The notes beneath the pieces were generated by a model that was given only the letters and a program-made list of their open reading frames with translations, ran no database searches and was not told the origin of the DNA. From Agromyces fucosus (GTDB lineage: Bacteria; Actinomycetota; Actinomycetes; Actinomycetales; Microbacteriaceae): a stretch of DNA of 64,000 bases. A program made the translations under genes and the position numbers. The number at the start of each line of letters is the position of its first letter. Position 1 is the stretch's first letter. The DNA is taken from NCBI RefSeq assembly GCF_004134865.1, contig NZ_SDPO01000001.1, positions 930,001-994,000 of the forward strand. Reading direction: 5' to 3'. Positions 36,406 through 44,750 of this stretch are shown here, piece by piece.

Positions 36406-37643
36406 GCCGCGCCACCCGCTCCCTGCGGCCATGCCACCGTCACGGTCGTGCCGTGTCCGATCCTCGATTCGATGTGCGCCATGCCCCCCGCGTTGGCCAT
36501 GCGCTCCTCGATCGAGACGCGCAGCCCGAGCCGCTCGGCGGGCACTCGGTCCATCGCGAACCCTCGGCCGTTGTCGGCGATCTCGATGACGCAGCCGCCG
36601 GCGCGCACGCCCCTGATGCGGAGCTCTCGTCGCGTCGACAGGCCCGGCTCGTCGGCGTGCTGGAGGCTGTTGACCATCGCCTGCACGGCAGCCGCGTAGA
36701 GCGCCTCGACCGCCTCGACGGGCAGCTCGACGCCGCCGGCGTTCACGACCCGCACCGTGAAGGGGGTGGTGAACGTCGTGAGGGCTGCCCGCAGCCGCCG
36801 CACGAGCACCGGAAGGCCCACCCGGTCGAGCGCCCGCGGGCCGGTCGCTCCGGCCTCGTCGAGGCGTTGCACGGCATCGCGCGCCATGCGGGCCGCGAGC
36901 TGCTGCTGCTCGGGCGTCGAGGCCGCCGCCGCCGAGAGCAGGGTCGTGAGCACGCTGTCGTGCACGAGCGCGTCGACCTTGACGCGCTCGATCTCGTTGG
37001 CGTGGAGTCGCGCGGCGACGTCGTAGCGTTCGAGGGCCGCCTCCTGCGCGGCATCGACGGCTCCGGCGGTCTGCCGCAGCATCGTCACGATGACGAGCAC
37101 GACGACACCGAGCACGACGGCGTACAGCGCGTCGAGCACCGCGAGCAGCGGACCGGCGTCCCCGCCGGACGGGAGCAGGCGGATGACCCCGTACACGGCG
37201 GGGACGACGATCGTGTAGGCGGCGGCCCACACCGGCAGCACCGCGACGACCGCGGCCGTCGTCGCGACGGTGCACAGGTAGTACAGCCATGGCGCCGCGC
37301 CGTGGAGGGCTGCGGGGTCGTCGACGAGGAACGGCCACGCCACGAGCGCGAGCGCGTACAGCAGCGCGAAGGCGAGGCACGCCGTGCGCACCGCGACCTT
37401 CGTCACGGTGGCGACTGCGAGGCCCACGATGGCGCCGTACAGCACCGCCATGAGCGCGGCACCGGCGCCGGGTAGGAGGGCATCGGCCTGCACGAGCGCG
37501 ATCGGCACGGTCTGCGCCCCGAACACGAGGCCGAAGAGTCCGAGCGCCCGGCCCGTGACGGTCTCGACCTGCGCTCGGGTCACCGTTGAGCGGCGACGCG
37601 AGAGTCGCGTCACCCGCCAGTCAACGGCGGGCATCTCCGCCAT
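36402..37643 (-). CDS. Sensor histidine kinase (NarL-type)
   Basis: 413 residues. Six hydrophobic helices span 30-190 with little periplasmic domain. A linker helix leads to VHDSVLTTLL, where His228 is the likely phosphorylation site. The ATPase domain has the N box QAMVNSLQHAD (Asn325), DNGRG at 357-361 and RLGLRVSIEERM, and ends GHGTTVTVAWP. It probably senses a membrane or intramembrane signal and phosphorylates the adjacent LuxR-type regulator. ATG 37643 overlaps the regulator gene by 23 bases; ATG 37634 is an alternative start. Confidence 0.88.
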   Translation of the reverse strand: MAEMPAVDWRVTRLSRRRSTVTRAQVETVTGRALGLFGLVFGAQTVPIALVQADALLPGAGAALMAVLYGAIVGLAVATVTKVAVRTACLAFALLYALALVAWPFLVDDPAALHGAAPWLYYLCTVATTAAVVAVLPVWAAAYTIVVPAVYGVIRLLPSGGDAGPLLAVLDALYAVVLGVVVLVIVTMLRQTAGAVDAAQEAALERYDVAARLHANEIERVKVDALVHDSVLTTLLSAAAASTPEQQQLAARMARDAVQRLDEAGATGPRALDRVGLPVLVRRLRAALTTFTTPFTVRVVNAGGVELPVEAVEALYAAAVQAMVNSLQHADEPGLSTRRELRIRGVRAGGCVIEIADNGRGFAMDRVPAERLGLRVSIEERMANAGGMAHIESRIGHGTTVTVAWPQGAGGAA

Positions 37644-38328
37644 CGTCGAGCCCGGGGAGGATCCCGTCTTCGACGGCGCGGCGCAGGAGGTCGACCTTCG
37701 TCGGCGCGGGTCGACCCACCTCGATGTACTTCGCGCGGATGCGGTCGAGGTACTCGCGTGCCGTGGAGTGGGCGATACCGAGCTGGGCGGCGACGAGCTT
37801 CAGCGGGAGTCCCGAGGCGTAGAGGTGCAGCACGTCGTGCTCGCGTCGTCCGAGCTGCGCCTTCGCGAAGTCGCGATCGGCCTCGATCGCGCTCGCCCAT
37901 TCGACGTTGTTGAGCACCTCGCCGCGAGCGACCGTGGCGATCGCGGCGATCACGGCCGACATCGGCGAGGCCTTCGGGATCACGCCGGCGGCGCCCGCCG
38001 CGAGCGACTCGCGCACTGCGGCGACCCGATCGGCGATGCTGTGCACGAGCACGGCGCTGCCGGTCGCGAGCACGGCCCGCACATTGTCGGTCACCGTCGT
38101 GCCGTCCCCCAGTGAGAGGTCGAGCACGACGACGTCGCACGCACGGCCGGCGAGGCCGTCGAGCAGTTCTGGCACGCTCGCCGCGTCGACCACGACGTCG
38201 TAGCCCGCGTCGCGGCAGGCCGCGCGCAGGCCGAGTCGCACGGCTTCGTGGTCGTCGACGATCGCCACGGTCGCCGCGGCATCCGCTTCTCGTGTCGGTG
38301 CTGCAGCTCCGACGTCCCCCTCGTTCAC
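37621..38328 (-). CDS. LuxR/NarL-family response regulator
   Basis: 235 residues. The receiver domain has IVDDHEAVRLGLR (acidic pair at 25-26), the phospho-acceptor Asp70 in VVVLDLSLGDG and Lys119 in VIPKAS. The C-terminal helix-turn-helix has LGRREHDVLHLYASGL and AHSTAREYLDRIRAKY, although the canonical GLSNKEIA is replaced by LPLKLVAAQLGIA. GTG 38328 fits a TATCGT box six bases upstream; GTG 38334, two codons earlier, overlaps the methyltransferase stop as GTGA. It should regulate transcription on signal from the downstream kinase. Confidence 0.88.
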   Translation of the reverse strand: MNEGDVGAAAPTREADAAATVAIVDDHEAVRLGLRAACRDAGYDVVVDAASVPELLDGLAGRACDVVVLDLSLGDGTTVTDNVRAVLATGSAVLVHSIADRVAAVRESLAAGAAGVIPKASPMSAVIAAIATVARGEVLNNVEWASAIEADRDFAKAQLGRREHDVLHLYASGLPLKLVAAQLGIAHSTAREYLDRIRAKYIEVGRPAPTKVDLLRRAVEDGILPGLDDGGDARR

Positions 38329-38330
38329 GT

Positions 38331-39671
38331 TCACACGATAGCGCGGAGGCGGGCGACCGCCTCGACGTGATGGGTGTTCGGGAACAGGTCGTAGGCACGC
38401 AGCTCGTCGAGCTCGTAGCCGCGCTCGCGGAACAGGCCCACGTCGCGGGCGAAGGCGACCGGGTCGCAGGCGACGTAGACGAGCTGCCGCGGGTGCAGCT
38501 CAACGAGCCGTTCGACGACCTCTCGGCCGGCTCCGGCACGCGGTGGATCGAGCACGATCGTCGCGTCGCGGAGGCGCGCGCGTTCAGCGGCACCCGATCC
38601 GGCCTCGAGTTCGGCGAGGTACCGGTCGACGCGAGCCGTCACGGCGCGGGCGCCGAGCCACTCCGAGAGGTTCGCCCCCGCGTGCTCGGTGGCACGCGCG
38701 TCGGACTCGACCGTCGTGATGCGCACGGTCTCGCCGAACCGGTCGCCGACGGCTGCCGCGAGCAGCCCGACTCCGCCGTAGAGGTCGTGGTTGGCTGCAC
38801 GGGGGTCGAAGAGGTCGTCGTCGACGAGTTCCTGCACGGCGCGCGTGAGCGTGGCCGCGGCGCCGCGGTGGACCTGCCAGAAGCCGTCCCGGTCGAGCCG
38901 GAAGCTGCGATCGCCCACGCGCTCCTCGATCGTCGGACGCGAACCGCGTGCCGGGCGGTCGCCCTCGACCATCACGATCGCGGGATCGCCCGCGCTCGGT
39001 GCCACGAGGTCGATGGCGGTCGCGCCGGGGAATCGGTCGCCGAGGGGCGCGAGCGCCGCCAGTTCGGCCACTGCGAGGGGGACGGACGTCACGGGCACGA
39101 TCGAGTGGCTGCGCGCCGCGTACGGTCCCACACGGCCGTCCGCACCGACATGGAGGCGCATCCGCGTGCGCCATCCGGTGCCGTCGTCGACCGAGACGCC
39201 CTCGGCGAGCGCGGGATCGACCGGGGCGACCTCGACACCGACCTCGACGCCCGCCATGCGCGCGAGCGCGTCGCGCAGCACCTCGCCCTTCAGCGCTCGC
39301 TGCCGCTCCATGCGGATGTGGCCGAACTCCGCGCCGCCGGGTCGAAGCTCGGGCGCGCGATCGACGGATGCCTCGGCCCACACGTGCTCGCGGCGGTCGG
39401 GCGAAGCCTCGAGCACTTCCACGGTCTCCGCGCGCCAGAACTTCTCCTTGGCCTGGTCGCTGACGCGAGCGGCCACGCGCTCCCCCGGGATGGCGTCGGC
39501 GACGAAGACGACTCGGCCCTCGTGCCGGGCGACGAAGACACCGCCGTGGGCGACCCGCTCGACCTCGAGCTCGATCACCGGCCCGTCGGTGGCGGGCGGC
39601 TTCGGGGTGGGGCGGGGCGAGCGCGAGGGCTTGCGCCCACCGGTTCGACGCGGGCGTCGGTTCTCTGGCAT
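38331..39671 (-). CDS. TrmA/RlmD-like 23S rRNA or tRNA uridine C5-methyltransferase
   Basis: 446 residues. A basic N-terminal tail (RRPRRTGGRKPSRSPRP) and a TRAM-like domain (IELEVERVAHGGVFVARHEGR begins near 33, shown here in part) precede the catalytic domain. That has FWQVH, DLYGGVGLLA for SAM binding, TIVLDPPRAGAG and YVACDPVAFARD with the catalytic Cys, and ends FPNTHHVEAV. The iron-sulphur Cys cluster of RlmD-type enzymes is absent. It methylates a uridine C5; which RNA cannot be told. It sits upstream of, and almost overlaps, the response regulator gene. Confidence 0.85.
   Translation of the reverse strand: MPENRRPRRTGGRKPSRSPRPTPKPPATDGPVIELEVERVAHGGVFVARHEGRVVFVADAIPGERVAARVSDQAKEKFWRAETVEVLEASPDRREHVWAEASVDRAPELRPGGAEFGHIRMERQRALKGEVLRDALARMAGVEVGVEVAPVDPALAEGVSVDDGTGWRTRMRLHVGADGRVGPYAARSHSIVPVTSVPLAVAELAALAPLGDRFPGATAIDLVAPSAGDPAIVMVEGDRPARGSRPTIEERVGDRSFRLDRDGFWQVHRGAAATLTRAVQELVDDDLFDPRAANHDLYGGVGLLAAAVGDRFGETVRITTVESDARATEHAGANLSEWLGARAVTARVDRYLAELEAGSGAAERARLRDATIVLDPPRAGAGREVVERLVELHPRQLVYVACDPVAFARDVGLFRERGYELDELRAYDLFPNTHHVEAVARLRAIV
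38335..38340 (-). promoter_or_regulatory. Candidate -10 box (leaderless) for the response regulator
   Basis: TATCGT ends six bases before GTG 38328. It lies inside the end of the methyltransferase gene, so the regulator could be expressed apart from it. Confidence 0.3.
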
Positions 39672-39704
39672 GCAACGAGCATTCCACAGCGGCGGGCCTG
39701 CGGG

Positions 39705-39710
39705 CAGGAT
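39705..39710 (+). promoter_or_regulatory. Candidate -10 box (leaderless) for maf
   Basis: CAGGAT ends six bases before the maf ATG. A GGAGG also lies here but is too close to the ATG to act as a normal ribosome site. Confidence 0.35.
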
Positions 39711-39716
39711 GGAGGC

Positions 39717-40367
39717 ATGCGCCTCTACCTCGCCTCGACTTCGCCGGCCCGACTGCAGACCCTTCGCGCGGCCGGGATCGAGCCGACAGCGCTTCCCCCC
39801 GGTGTCGACGAGGAAGCCGTCGTCGCCGCGCACGAGGCGCTCTCCGGCCCGCTCGACGCTCGCGAGATGGTGCAACTGCTCGCACAGGCGAAGGCCGAGG
39901 CGCTCGTCGGCGCCGAGCCGGGCGGAGAGCCGGTCGACGGGCTCATCCTCGGCGGCGACTCGGCGTTCCTGACCGGCGGCTCGATCCACGGAAAGCCGCA
40001 CCTGCCCGACGTGGCCCGGCAGCGCTGGCTCGCCCAGAACGGCGGTCACGGCGAGCTCTGGTCGGGTCACTGGCTCATCGACCACCGCGGCGGCCGGGTG
40101 AACGGCGCGGTCGGTCGAGCGGATGTCGCGACCGTGCGCTTCGCGGCGCTCGACGACGCCGAGATCGACGCGTACATCGCGACCGGCGAACCACTGCTCG
40201 TTGCAGGCGCGTTCACGATCGACAGCCTCGGCGGTCCCTTCATCCGGCGGGTCGAGGGAGACCCGTCGACGGTCGTCGGCCTCTCGCTCTCGACGCTTCG
40301 GGACCTTGTTCGCGAGCTCGGCGTGGCGTGGCCGTCGCTCTGGAACCGCCGGCCCGCTGCCGAGTGA
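39717..40367 (+). CDS. maf: Maf-family nucleoside-triphosphate pyrophosphatase
   Basis: 216 residues. [17 protein letters not shown] at the start, GVDEEAVV near 34, a GGDSAF segment and the late [19 protein letters not shown] are the Maf signature. Maf proteins hydrolyse non-canonical or pyrimidine dNTPs/NTPs and guard against misincorporation; some affect septation. It is divergent from the methyltransferase gene with a 45-base gap, and 97 bases before the carboxylase alpha gene. ATG 39717 gives the standard N-terminus. Confidence 0.92.
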   Translation: MRLYLASTSPARLQTLRAAGIEPTALPPGVDEEAVVAAHEALSGPLDAREMVQLLAQAKAEALVGAEPGGEPVDGLILGGDSAFLTGGSIHGKPHLPDVARQRWLAQNGGHGELWSGHWLIDHRGGRVNGAVGRADVATVRFAALDDAEIDAYIATGEPLLVAGAFTIDSLGGPFIRRVEGDPSTVVGLSLSTLRDLVRELGVAWPSLWNRRPAAE

Positions 40368-40450
40368 CCGCTCGCGTCGATTGTCGATGCCCGCAAGAGA
40401 CATCCGCTCTTTTTGTGGAAGGCACCCAAAGAGCCGACCCGCGCGCGCAA

Positions 40451-40456
40451 TAGGCT
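40451..40456 (+). promoter_or_regulatory. Candidate -10 box (leaderless) for the carboxylase alpha gene
   Basis: TAGGCT ends eight bases before ATG 40465; no ribosome site intervenes. Confidence 0.4.
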
Positions 40457-40464
40457 TGAGCATT

Positions 40465-42237
40465 ATGCCGCGCATCTCCAAGGTCCTCATCGCCAACCGT
40501 GGCGAGATCGCCGTCCGCGTCATCCGGGCCGCCCGTGACGCCGGCCTCGGCTCCGTCGCCGTCTACGCCGACCAAGACCGCGACGCGCGGCATGTGAAGC
40601 TCGCCGACGAGGCGTACGCCCTCGACGGCACGACGAGCGCCGACACGTATCTCGTGATCGACAAGATCCTCTCGATCGCCCGCCGCTCGGGGGCCGACGC
40701 CGTGCACCCCGGCTACGGATTCCTCGCCGAGAACCCCGACTTCGCCCGTGCCGTGATCGGCGCGGGCCTCATCTGGATCGGCCCCTCGCCCGAGGCGATC
40801 GAGCGACTCGGCGACAAGGTCTCCGCACGCCACGTCGCCGAGAAGGTCGGCGCCCCGCTCGCGCCCGGCACCCTCAACCCCGTCGCGGATGCCGCGGAGG
40901 TGCTCGATTTCGTCGACGTGCACGGCCTGCCCGTGGCGATCAAGGCCGCCTTCGGCGGCGGCGGCCGCGGCCTGAAGGTCGCCCGCACTCGCGAAGAGGT
41001 GCCCGAGCTCTTCGATTCGGCCACCCGCGAGGCGGTCGCTGCGTTCGGCCGCGGCGAGTGCTTCGTCGAGAAGTACCTCGACAAGCCTCGTCACGTCGAG
41101 ACGCAGTGCCTCGCCGACGAGCACGGCAATGTCGTCGTGGTCTCGACCCGCGACTGCTCGCTCCAGCGCCGCCACCAGAAGCTCGTCGAGGAGGCGCCCG
41201 CGCCGTTCCTCACCGACGCCCAGACCACGCTGCTCTACGAATCGTCGAAGGCCATCCTCCGCGAGGTGGGCTACGTCGGCGCCGGCACGTGCGAGTTCCT
41301 GATCGGCCAAGACGGCACGGTCTCGTTCCTCGAGGTCAACACGCGGCTCCAGGTCGAGCACCCGGTCTCCGAAGAGGTCACCGGCATCGACCTCGTGCGC
41401 GAGCAGTTCCGCCTCGCCGAGGGCGGCGTGCTCGACTACGCCGACCCCGTGACGACCGGGCACTCGATCGAGTTCCGCATCAACGGCGAGGACCCCGGCC
41501 GCGGCTTCCTGCCTGCGCCCGGCCCCGTGCACCAGTTGCGCTTCCCGGGCGGCCCCGGCATCCGCATCGACTCGGGCGTCACCTCCGGCGACGAGATCTC
41601 CGGCGCGTTCGACTCCCTCCTCGCCAAGCTCATCGTCACCGGTCGCGACCGCAAGGACGCGCTCGAGCGCGCGCGCCGCGCACTCGACGAGTTCGAGGTC
41701 GCGGGCCTGCCCACCGTGCTGCCGTTCCACCGCGACATCGTGCGCAATCCGGCCTTCGCCCCCGACGGCGACGAGCCGTTCTCGATCTACACGCGCTGGA
41801 TCGAGACCGAGTACGACAACCAGCTCGAGCCGTGGTCGGGCGAACTCGCCGACAACGCCGGTCCCGCCGAACGCACGAGCGTCGTCGTCGAGGTGGCCGG
41901 TCGCCGGGTCGAGGTCACCCTGCCGAAGCGCATCGTGGGCGGCGGGTCACCCGCTTCGCGCACCGCCGGTGCTGCTCCGCGCCGCCGTGCCGCGTCGCAC
42001 GCCGTCGACACGGGCACGGGCGACGCCGTGAAGGCGCCGATGCAGGCGACCATCGTGAAGGTGGCCGTCGCCGAGGGCGACAAGGTCGTCAAGGGCGACC
42101 TCGTGCTCGTGCTCGAGGCCATGAAGATGGAGCAGCCGATCCTCGCCCACAAGGACGGCGTCATCGGCACGGTCAACGCCGAGGCCGGCGCGACCGTCTC
42201 GAGCGGGCACCTGCTGCTCGCCATCGTCGACGCGTAG
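40465..42237 (+). CDS. Acyl-CoA carboxylase alpha subunit (biotin carboxylase + BCCP, AccA3 type)
   Basis: 590 residues. The biotin carboxylase domain runs from [18 protein letters not shown] through [10 protein letters not shown], the ATP-grasp glycine loop [31 protein letters not shown] and [19 protein letters not shown] linker leads to a biotinyl carrier domain at about 515-590 with [10 protein letters not shown], whose Lys is biotinylated by BirA. With the beta and epsilon subunits encoded 5.5 kb upstream it should form an acetyl/propionyl-CoA carboxylase. ATG 40465 is set by the conserved N-terminus and the TAGGCT box. A strong hairpin follows the stop. Confidence 0.94.
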   Translation: MPRISKVLIANRGEIAVRVIRAARDAGLGSVAVYADQDRDARHVKLADEAYALDGTTSADTYLVIDKILSIARRSGADAVHPGYGFLAENPDFARAVIGAGLIWIGPSPEAIERLGDKVSARHVAEKVGAPLAPGTLNPVADAAEVLDFVDVHGLPVAIKAAFGGGGRGLKVARTREEVPELFDSATREAVAAFGRGECFVEKYLDKPRHVETQCLADEHGNVVVVSTRDCSLQRRHQKLVEEAPAPFLTDAQTTLLYESSKAILREVGYVGAGTCEFLIGQDGTVSFLEVNTRLQVEHPVSEEVTGIDLVREQFRLAEGGVLDYADPVTTGHSIEFRINGEDPGRGFLPAPGPVHQLRFPGGPGIRIDSGVTSGDEISGAFDSLLAKLIVTGRDRKDALERARRALDEFEVAGLPTVLPFHRDIVRNPAFAPDGDEPFSIYTRWIETEYDNQLEPWSGELADNAGPAERTSVVVEVAGRRVEVTLPKRIVGGGSPASRTAGAAPRRRAASHAVDTGTGDAVKAPMQATIVKVAVAEGDKVVKGDLVLVLEAMKMEQPILAHKDGVIGTVNAEAGATVSSGHLLLAIVDA

Positions 42238-42261
42238 TCGCGACGACCCCTCGAACGAACA

Positions 42262-42301
42262 GAACCGCCGTGCGGTGCCGGTCGGCACTGCACGGCGGTT
42301 C
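42262..42301. terminator. Strong bidirectional terminator hairpin
   Basis: GAACCGCCGTGC (42262-42273) pairs perfectly with GCACGGCGGTTC (42290-42301); the inner GTGCC/GGCAC extends the stem to about 18 pairs with a four-base loop. There is no T-run. It lies between the convergent carboxylase alpha and amine oxidase genes. Confidence 0.7.
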
Positions 42302-42315
42302 GGTATGCAGAAGAC

Positions 42316-43740
42316 TCAGCGCAGCGCCAGTGCGGCGAGCGCGGCGTTCGCCGCGGACACGCCGGAGTTCCGCGAGGAGTGGATCGTGCTCGTCACCATG
42401 CCCGCCCAGAAGACCGTGTCCGCGATCGGCGCGTTCAGGCCGCTGCGCCGTGAGAACGGCCCGGGGTACGCGCCCCTCGCGAACTCGTCCTTCGACCAGT
42501 CGTAGGTCGAGGCGTTGACGTACTGGAGTCCCTGGTCGCCGACGGCGGTGCGCACGTTGTCGAGCGCCGCCTCGAACCGTTCGGTCTCGGGCAGGTCGAG
42601 GAGTTCCTGCGCCTTGCCGCCCGTCATCCAGGCGACGACGATCTCGCCCCCGTAGCCCGGCGTTCCGACCGAACCGTTCCAGAGGCTCGGCGGGTTCTTC
42701 GAGAACGTCGTCATGATGTCCCAGGCGTGCGGCACCGGGTGGTCGGGCGGCAGCACCGGCTGCGCGAACTCGAGGATCCCCTTGAAGACCGGCAGGTACT
42801 CGATCTCCTGGAATCCGTCGCGCTTGTCGGCGGGCAGCGGCGGGTCGAAGACGACGTCGCCGTGCTTCAGCACGCCACCCGGCAGGGCGACCACGAGCGT
42901 CTTGGCCTTGAACGAGCCGATGCTCGAGTGCACGTCGACCCTGCCCGGCCGGTGCTCCACCGTGTGCACCCGAGCGCCGTGCAGCAGCGGGAGTCCTGCC
43001 ACGAGGGGCTGCAACACCTGGTTGTACCCGCCGATGACCCGGTAGTCGCCGTATTCCTCGGGCGGGAGCGGCCCGGACAGGTCCTGCGTCTCGAGGCAGG
43101 CGACCACGGTGTCGACGACGAACCACGCCGGCAGCACGTCGAACTGCTCCGAGTCGACCTCGATCGCCGCCAGCGCCGTCGGATAGTTCTCGGGCGGGAT
43201 GCCGACACGCCCGAGCCAGGCAAGGGCGGTCTCGCCGTCGCTCGGGTCGGGCAGTCCGTTCGGGTACGAGGGGGCCCCGAGGGGGAAGTGGAGGCCCTCG
43301 AAGTCGAATGCATCGGTCCACGGGGAGTCTGGCCGAAGCCGGGAGAAGATGGTCGTCTGCCGGTGTGTCGCGAGGCCGAGTTCGTTGATGAGCCCCCAGG
43401 TCGACACCGTCGTGCCGTGCACGAGTTCGGCGCCGCGTTCGATCGGGATGCCCATCGAGGTTCGGTCGGTCCACATGCGGCCGCCGATGCGATCACGGGC
43501 CTCGAGCACGAGCACGCGCTTGCCGGCATCGGCGAGCACTCGCGCGGCGCCGAGACCGGACGCGCCGGCTCCGATGACGATCGCGTCCCACATGCGGTTG
43601 TAGGAACCGGGGATGCCGCGCCGCGGGTGCGCACCAGCGGTGAGGAGCAGGCCCGCGGTGCCGGCCGCGCCGACGCCGAGCATGGTTCGTCGCGTGAGCC
43701 CTCGGGCGTCGGCTGCCTGGGTCGGGTCTTCGTCGTACAT
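42316..43740 (-). CDS. Tat-exported flavin monoamine oxidase family protein
   Basis: 474 residues. A twin-arginine signal (LTRRTMLGVGAAGTAGLLL at 15-33) directs export of a folded flavoprotein. The FAD domain has GAGASGLGAARVLADAG, VLEARDRIGGRMW and, at the C-terminus, FWAGMVTSTIHSSRNSGV for the flavin. It should oxidise an amine or amino acid outside the membrane; the substrate is not clear. ATG 43740 is preceded by AGGAGG at four bases. A palindromic operator overlaps its promoter. It is a neighbour of a lipoprotein and an amino-acid permease on the same strand, which may hint at amine use. Confidence 0.88.
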   Translation of the reverse strand: MYDEDPTQAADARGLTRRTMLGVGAAGTAGLLLTAGAHPRRGIPGSYNRMWDAIVIGAGASGLGAARVLADAGKRVLVLEARDRIGGRMWTDRTSMGIPIERGAELVHGTTVSTWGLINELGLATHRQTTIFSRLRPDSPWTDAFDFEGLHFPLGAPSYPNGLPDPSDGETALAWLGRVGIPPENYPTALAAIEVDSEQFDVLPAWFVVDTVVACLETQDLSGPLPPEEYGDYRVIGGYNQVLQPLVAGLPLLHGARVHTVEHRPGRVDVHSSIGSFKAKTLVVALPGGVLKHGDVVFDPPLPADKRDGFQEIEYLPVFKGILEFAQPVLPPDHPVPHAWDIMTTFSKNPPSLWNGSVGTPGYGGEIVVAWMTGGKAQELLDLPETERFEAALDNVRTAVGDQGLQYVNASTYDWSKDEFARGAYPGPFSRRSGLNAPIADTVFWAGMVTSTIHSSRNSGVSAANAALAALALR

Positions 43741-43826
43741 CGTGCCTCCTGGAACGTCGCTGTCGAAGGGGCCGCCGACGGTCCCTCGAAACGCGGAACC
43801 GGTCGGCGAACGGATGCTGCATTCGG

Positions 43827-43856
43827 ACCGTATCGCGACCGGCGACGTCTGCGCAA
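43827..43856 (-). promoter_or_regulatory. Candidate promoter of the amine oxidase gene
   Basis: On the minus strand TTGCGC (43851-43856) and TACGGT (43827-43832) are 18 bases apart, a fair -35/-10 pair about 90 bases before the start. The -35 lies at the edge of the palindrome next to it. Confidence 0.4.
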
Positions 43857-43878
43857 CGCTGTTGACAACATTGTTGCG
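43852..43878. promoter_or_regulatory. 27-base imperfect palindrome, likely operator
   Basis: Outer arms CGCAAC and GTTGCG and inner arms TGTTG and CAACA are arranged symmetrically around A43865, with only two mismatched positions in each half. The outer arm overlaps the candidate -35 of the amine oxidase promoter, as expected for a repressor site of the MarR/TetR kind. No regulator gene is adjacent. Confidence 0.55.
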
Positions 43879-43893
43879 ATGGGGCGCGTTCGC

Positions 43894-44628
43894 TCAGACG
43901 TGCCCGATGCCGAAATTCCAGGGAGCACGGACCACGCTCGTCACGGTGGGATCGTTCTCCCGGTTCCAATGGCTCACGGCGACCGCGTTGGCGTTCGCCG
44001 GCCCGTAGGTACCGTCCCACTCGGAGTACCAGCGTTCTCCGACATCCGGACCCGTCTCCGCAGGGAACTCGTCGTAGCCGCTTCCATGCCAGGTCTCTCC
44101 CAGCTCGGCAGCCAGCGCCTGTGCGTCGTCTCCGGGGCGGAAACCCTGCACCGTGGCGACCGGGATCCCGTCGCCGACGATCGGATGCGTGAACTCGATC
44201 GCCACATTCATGTCGGAGGAGATGCCGTCGGGCTCGTGGTCGTCGATGACGACCACGCCCGGCCAGGTGTACTTCGTCCACGGGAACCACTCGTGGCCGC
44301 CGGGCCGCTCCTCGACATCGGGTGGGCCGCCGAGCACGTTCGAGATCGTGTCCACGAATGCCACCGCCTCCGCGTCGTACGACAACTCGCCGACGACGAC
44401 GCCAGCGGCGTTCACGAGTTCGAGTTGTTCGGGTCGAACGACGATGCGCGCGACGACCGGATCCGCCCCGTCCGCGGTGGAGGTCGGCGCCACCGACTCG
44501 ATCGGCGCCGTGGTGGCGTGCGGTGTCGGGCTCGCCGTGGGCGGAGGCTCCGGCGACGGGACGCAGGCAGTCAGCGCCAGCGCTGCCGCGAGGAGCATCG
44601 TCATGAGGCCGATCGAGCGCTGTTCCAT
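43894..44628 (-). CDS. Predicted lipoprotein of unknown function
   Basis: 244 residues. A hydrophobic signal ends in the lipobox LTAC at 19-22, followed by a Pro/Ser/Thr-rich linker (about 23-55). The mature domain begins VVARIVVRPEQLELVN and has aromatic-rich segments such as GGHEWFPWTKYTWPG and SHWNREND. I recognise no family. A GGAGG site is eight bases upstream. It lies between an amine oxidase and an amino-acid permease on the same strand; a wall- or membrane-associated binding role is possible but not shown. Confidence 0.82.
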   Translation of the reverse strand: MEQRSIGLMTMLLAAALALTACVPSPEPPPTASPTPHATTAPIESVAPTSTADGADPVVARIVVRPEQLELVNAAGVVVGELSYDAEAVAFVDTISNVLGGPPDVEERPGGHEWFPWTKYTWPGVVVIDDHEPDGISSDMNVAIEFTHPIVGDGIPVATVQGFRPGDDAQALAAELGETWHGSGYDEFPAETGPDVGERWYSEWDGTYGPANANAVAVSHWNRENDPTVTSVVRAPWNFGIGHV

Positions 44629-44643
44629 GTGAGTCGCCTCCGT

Positions 44644-44664
44644 CTCGCCGGGCTGCCCGGCGAG
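44644..44664. promoter_or_regulatory. Perfect hairpin in the lipoprotein leader
   Basis: CTCGCCGGG and CCCGGCGAG form a nine-pair stem with a three-base loop, 15 bases before the lipoprotein start. It could be the terminator of the upstream permease gene or a 5' hairpin that protects the lipoprotein message. Confidence 0.45.
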
Positions 44665-44667
44665 TCG

Positions 44668-44673
44668 AATCTA
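44668..44673 (-). promoter_or_regulatory. Candidate -10 box for the lipoprotein gene
   Basis: TAGATT on the minus strand would start transcription a few bases before the nine-pair hairpin, placing it at the 5' end of the mRNA. Confidence 0.35.
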
Positions 44674-44750
44674 CTGGCACGCCGAAGTCCGGACCCGACC
44701 CTCCGGATCACGTTTCGGCAACGCCCGCAAGCGGACCCGTCCCCCTCTAC

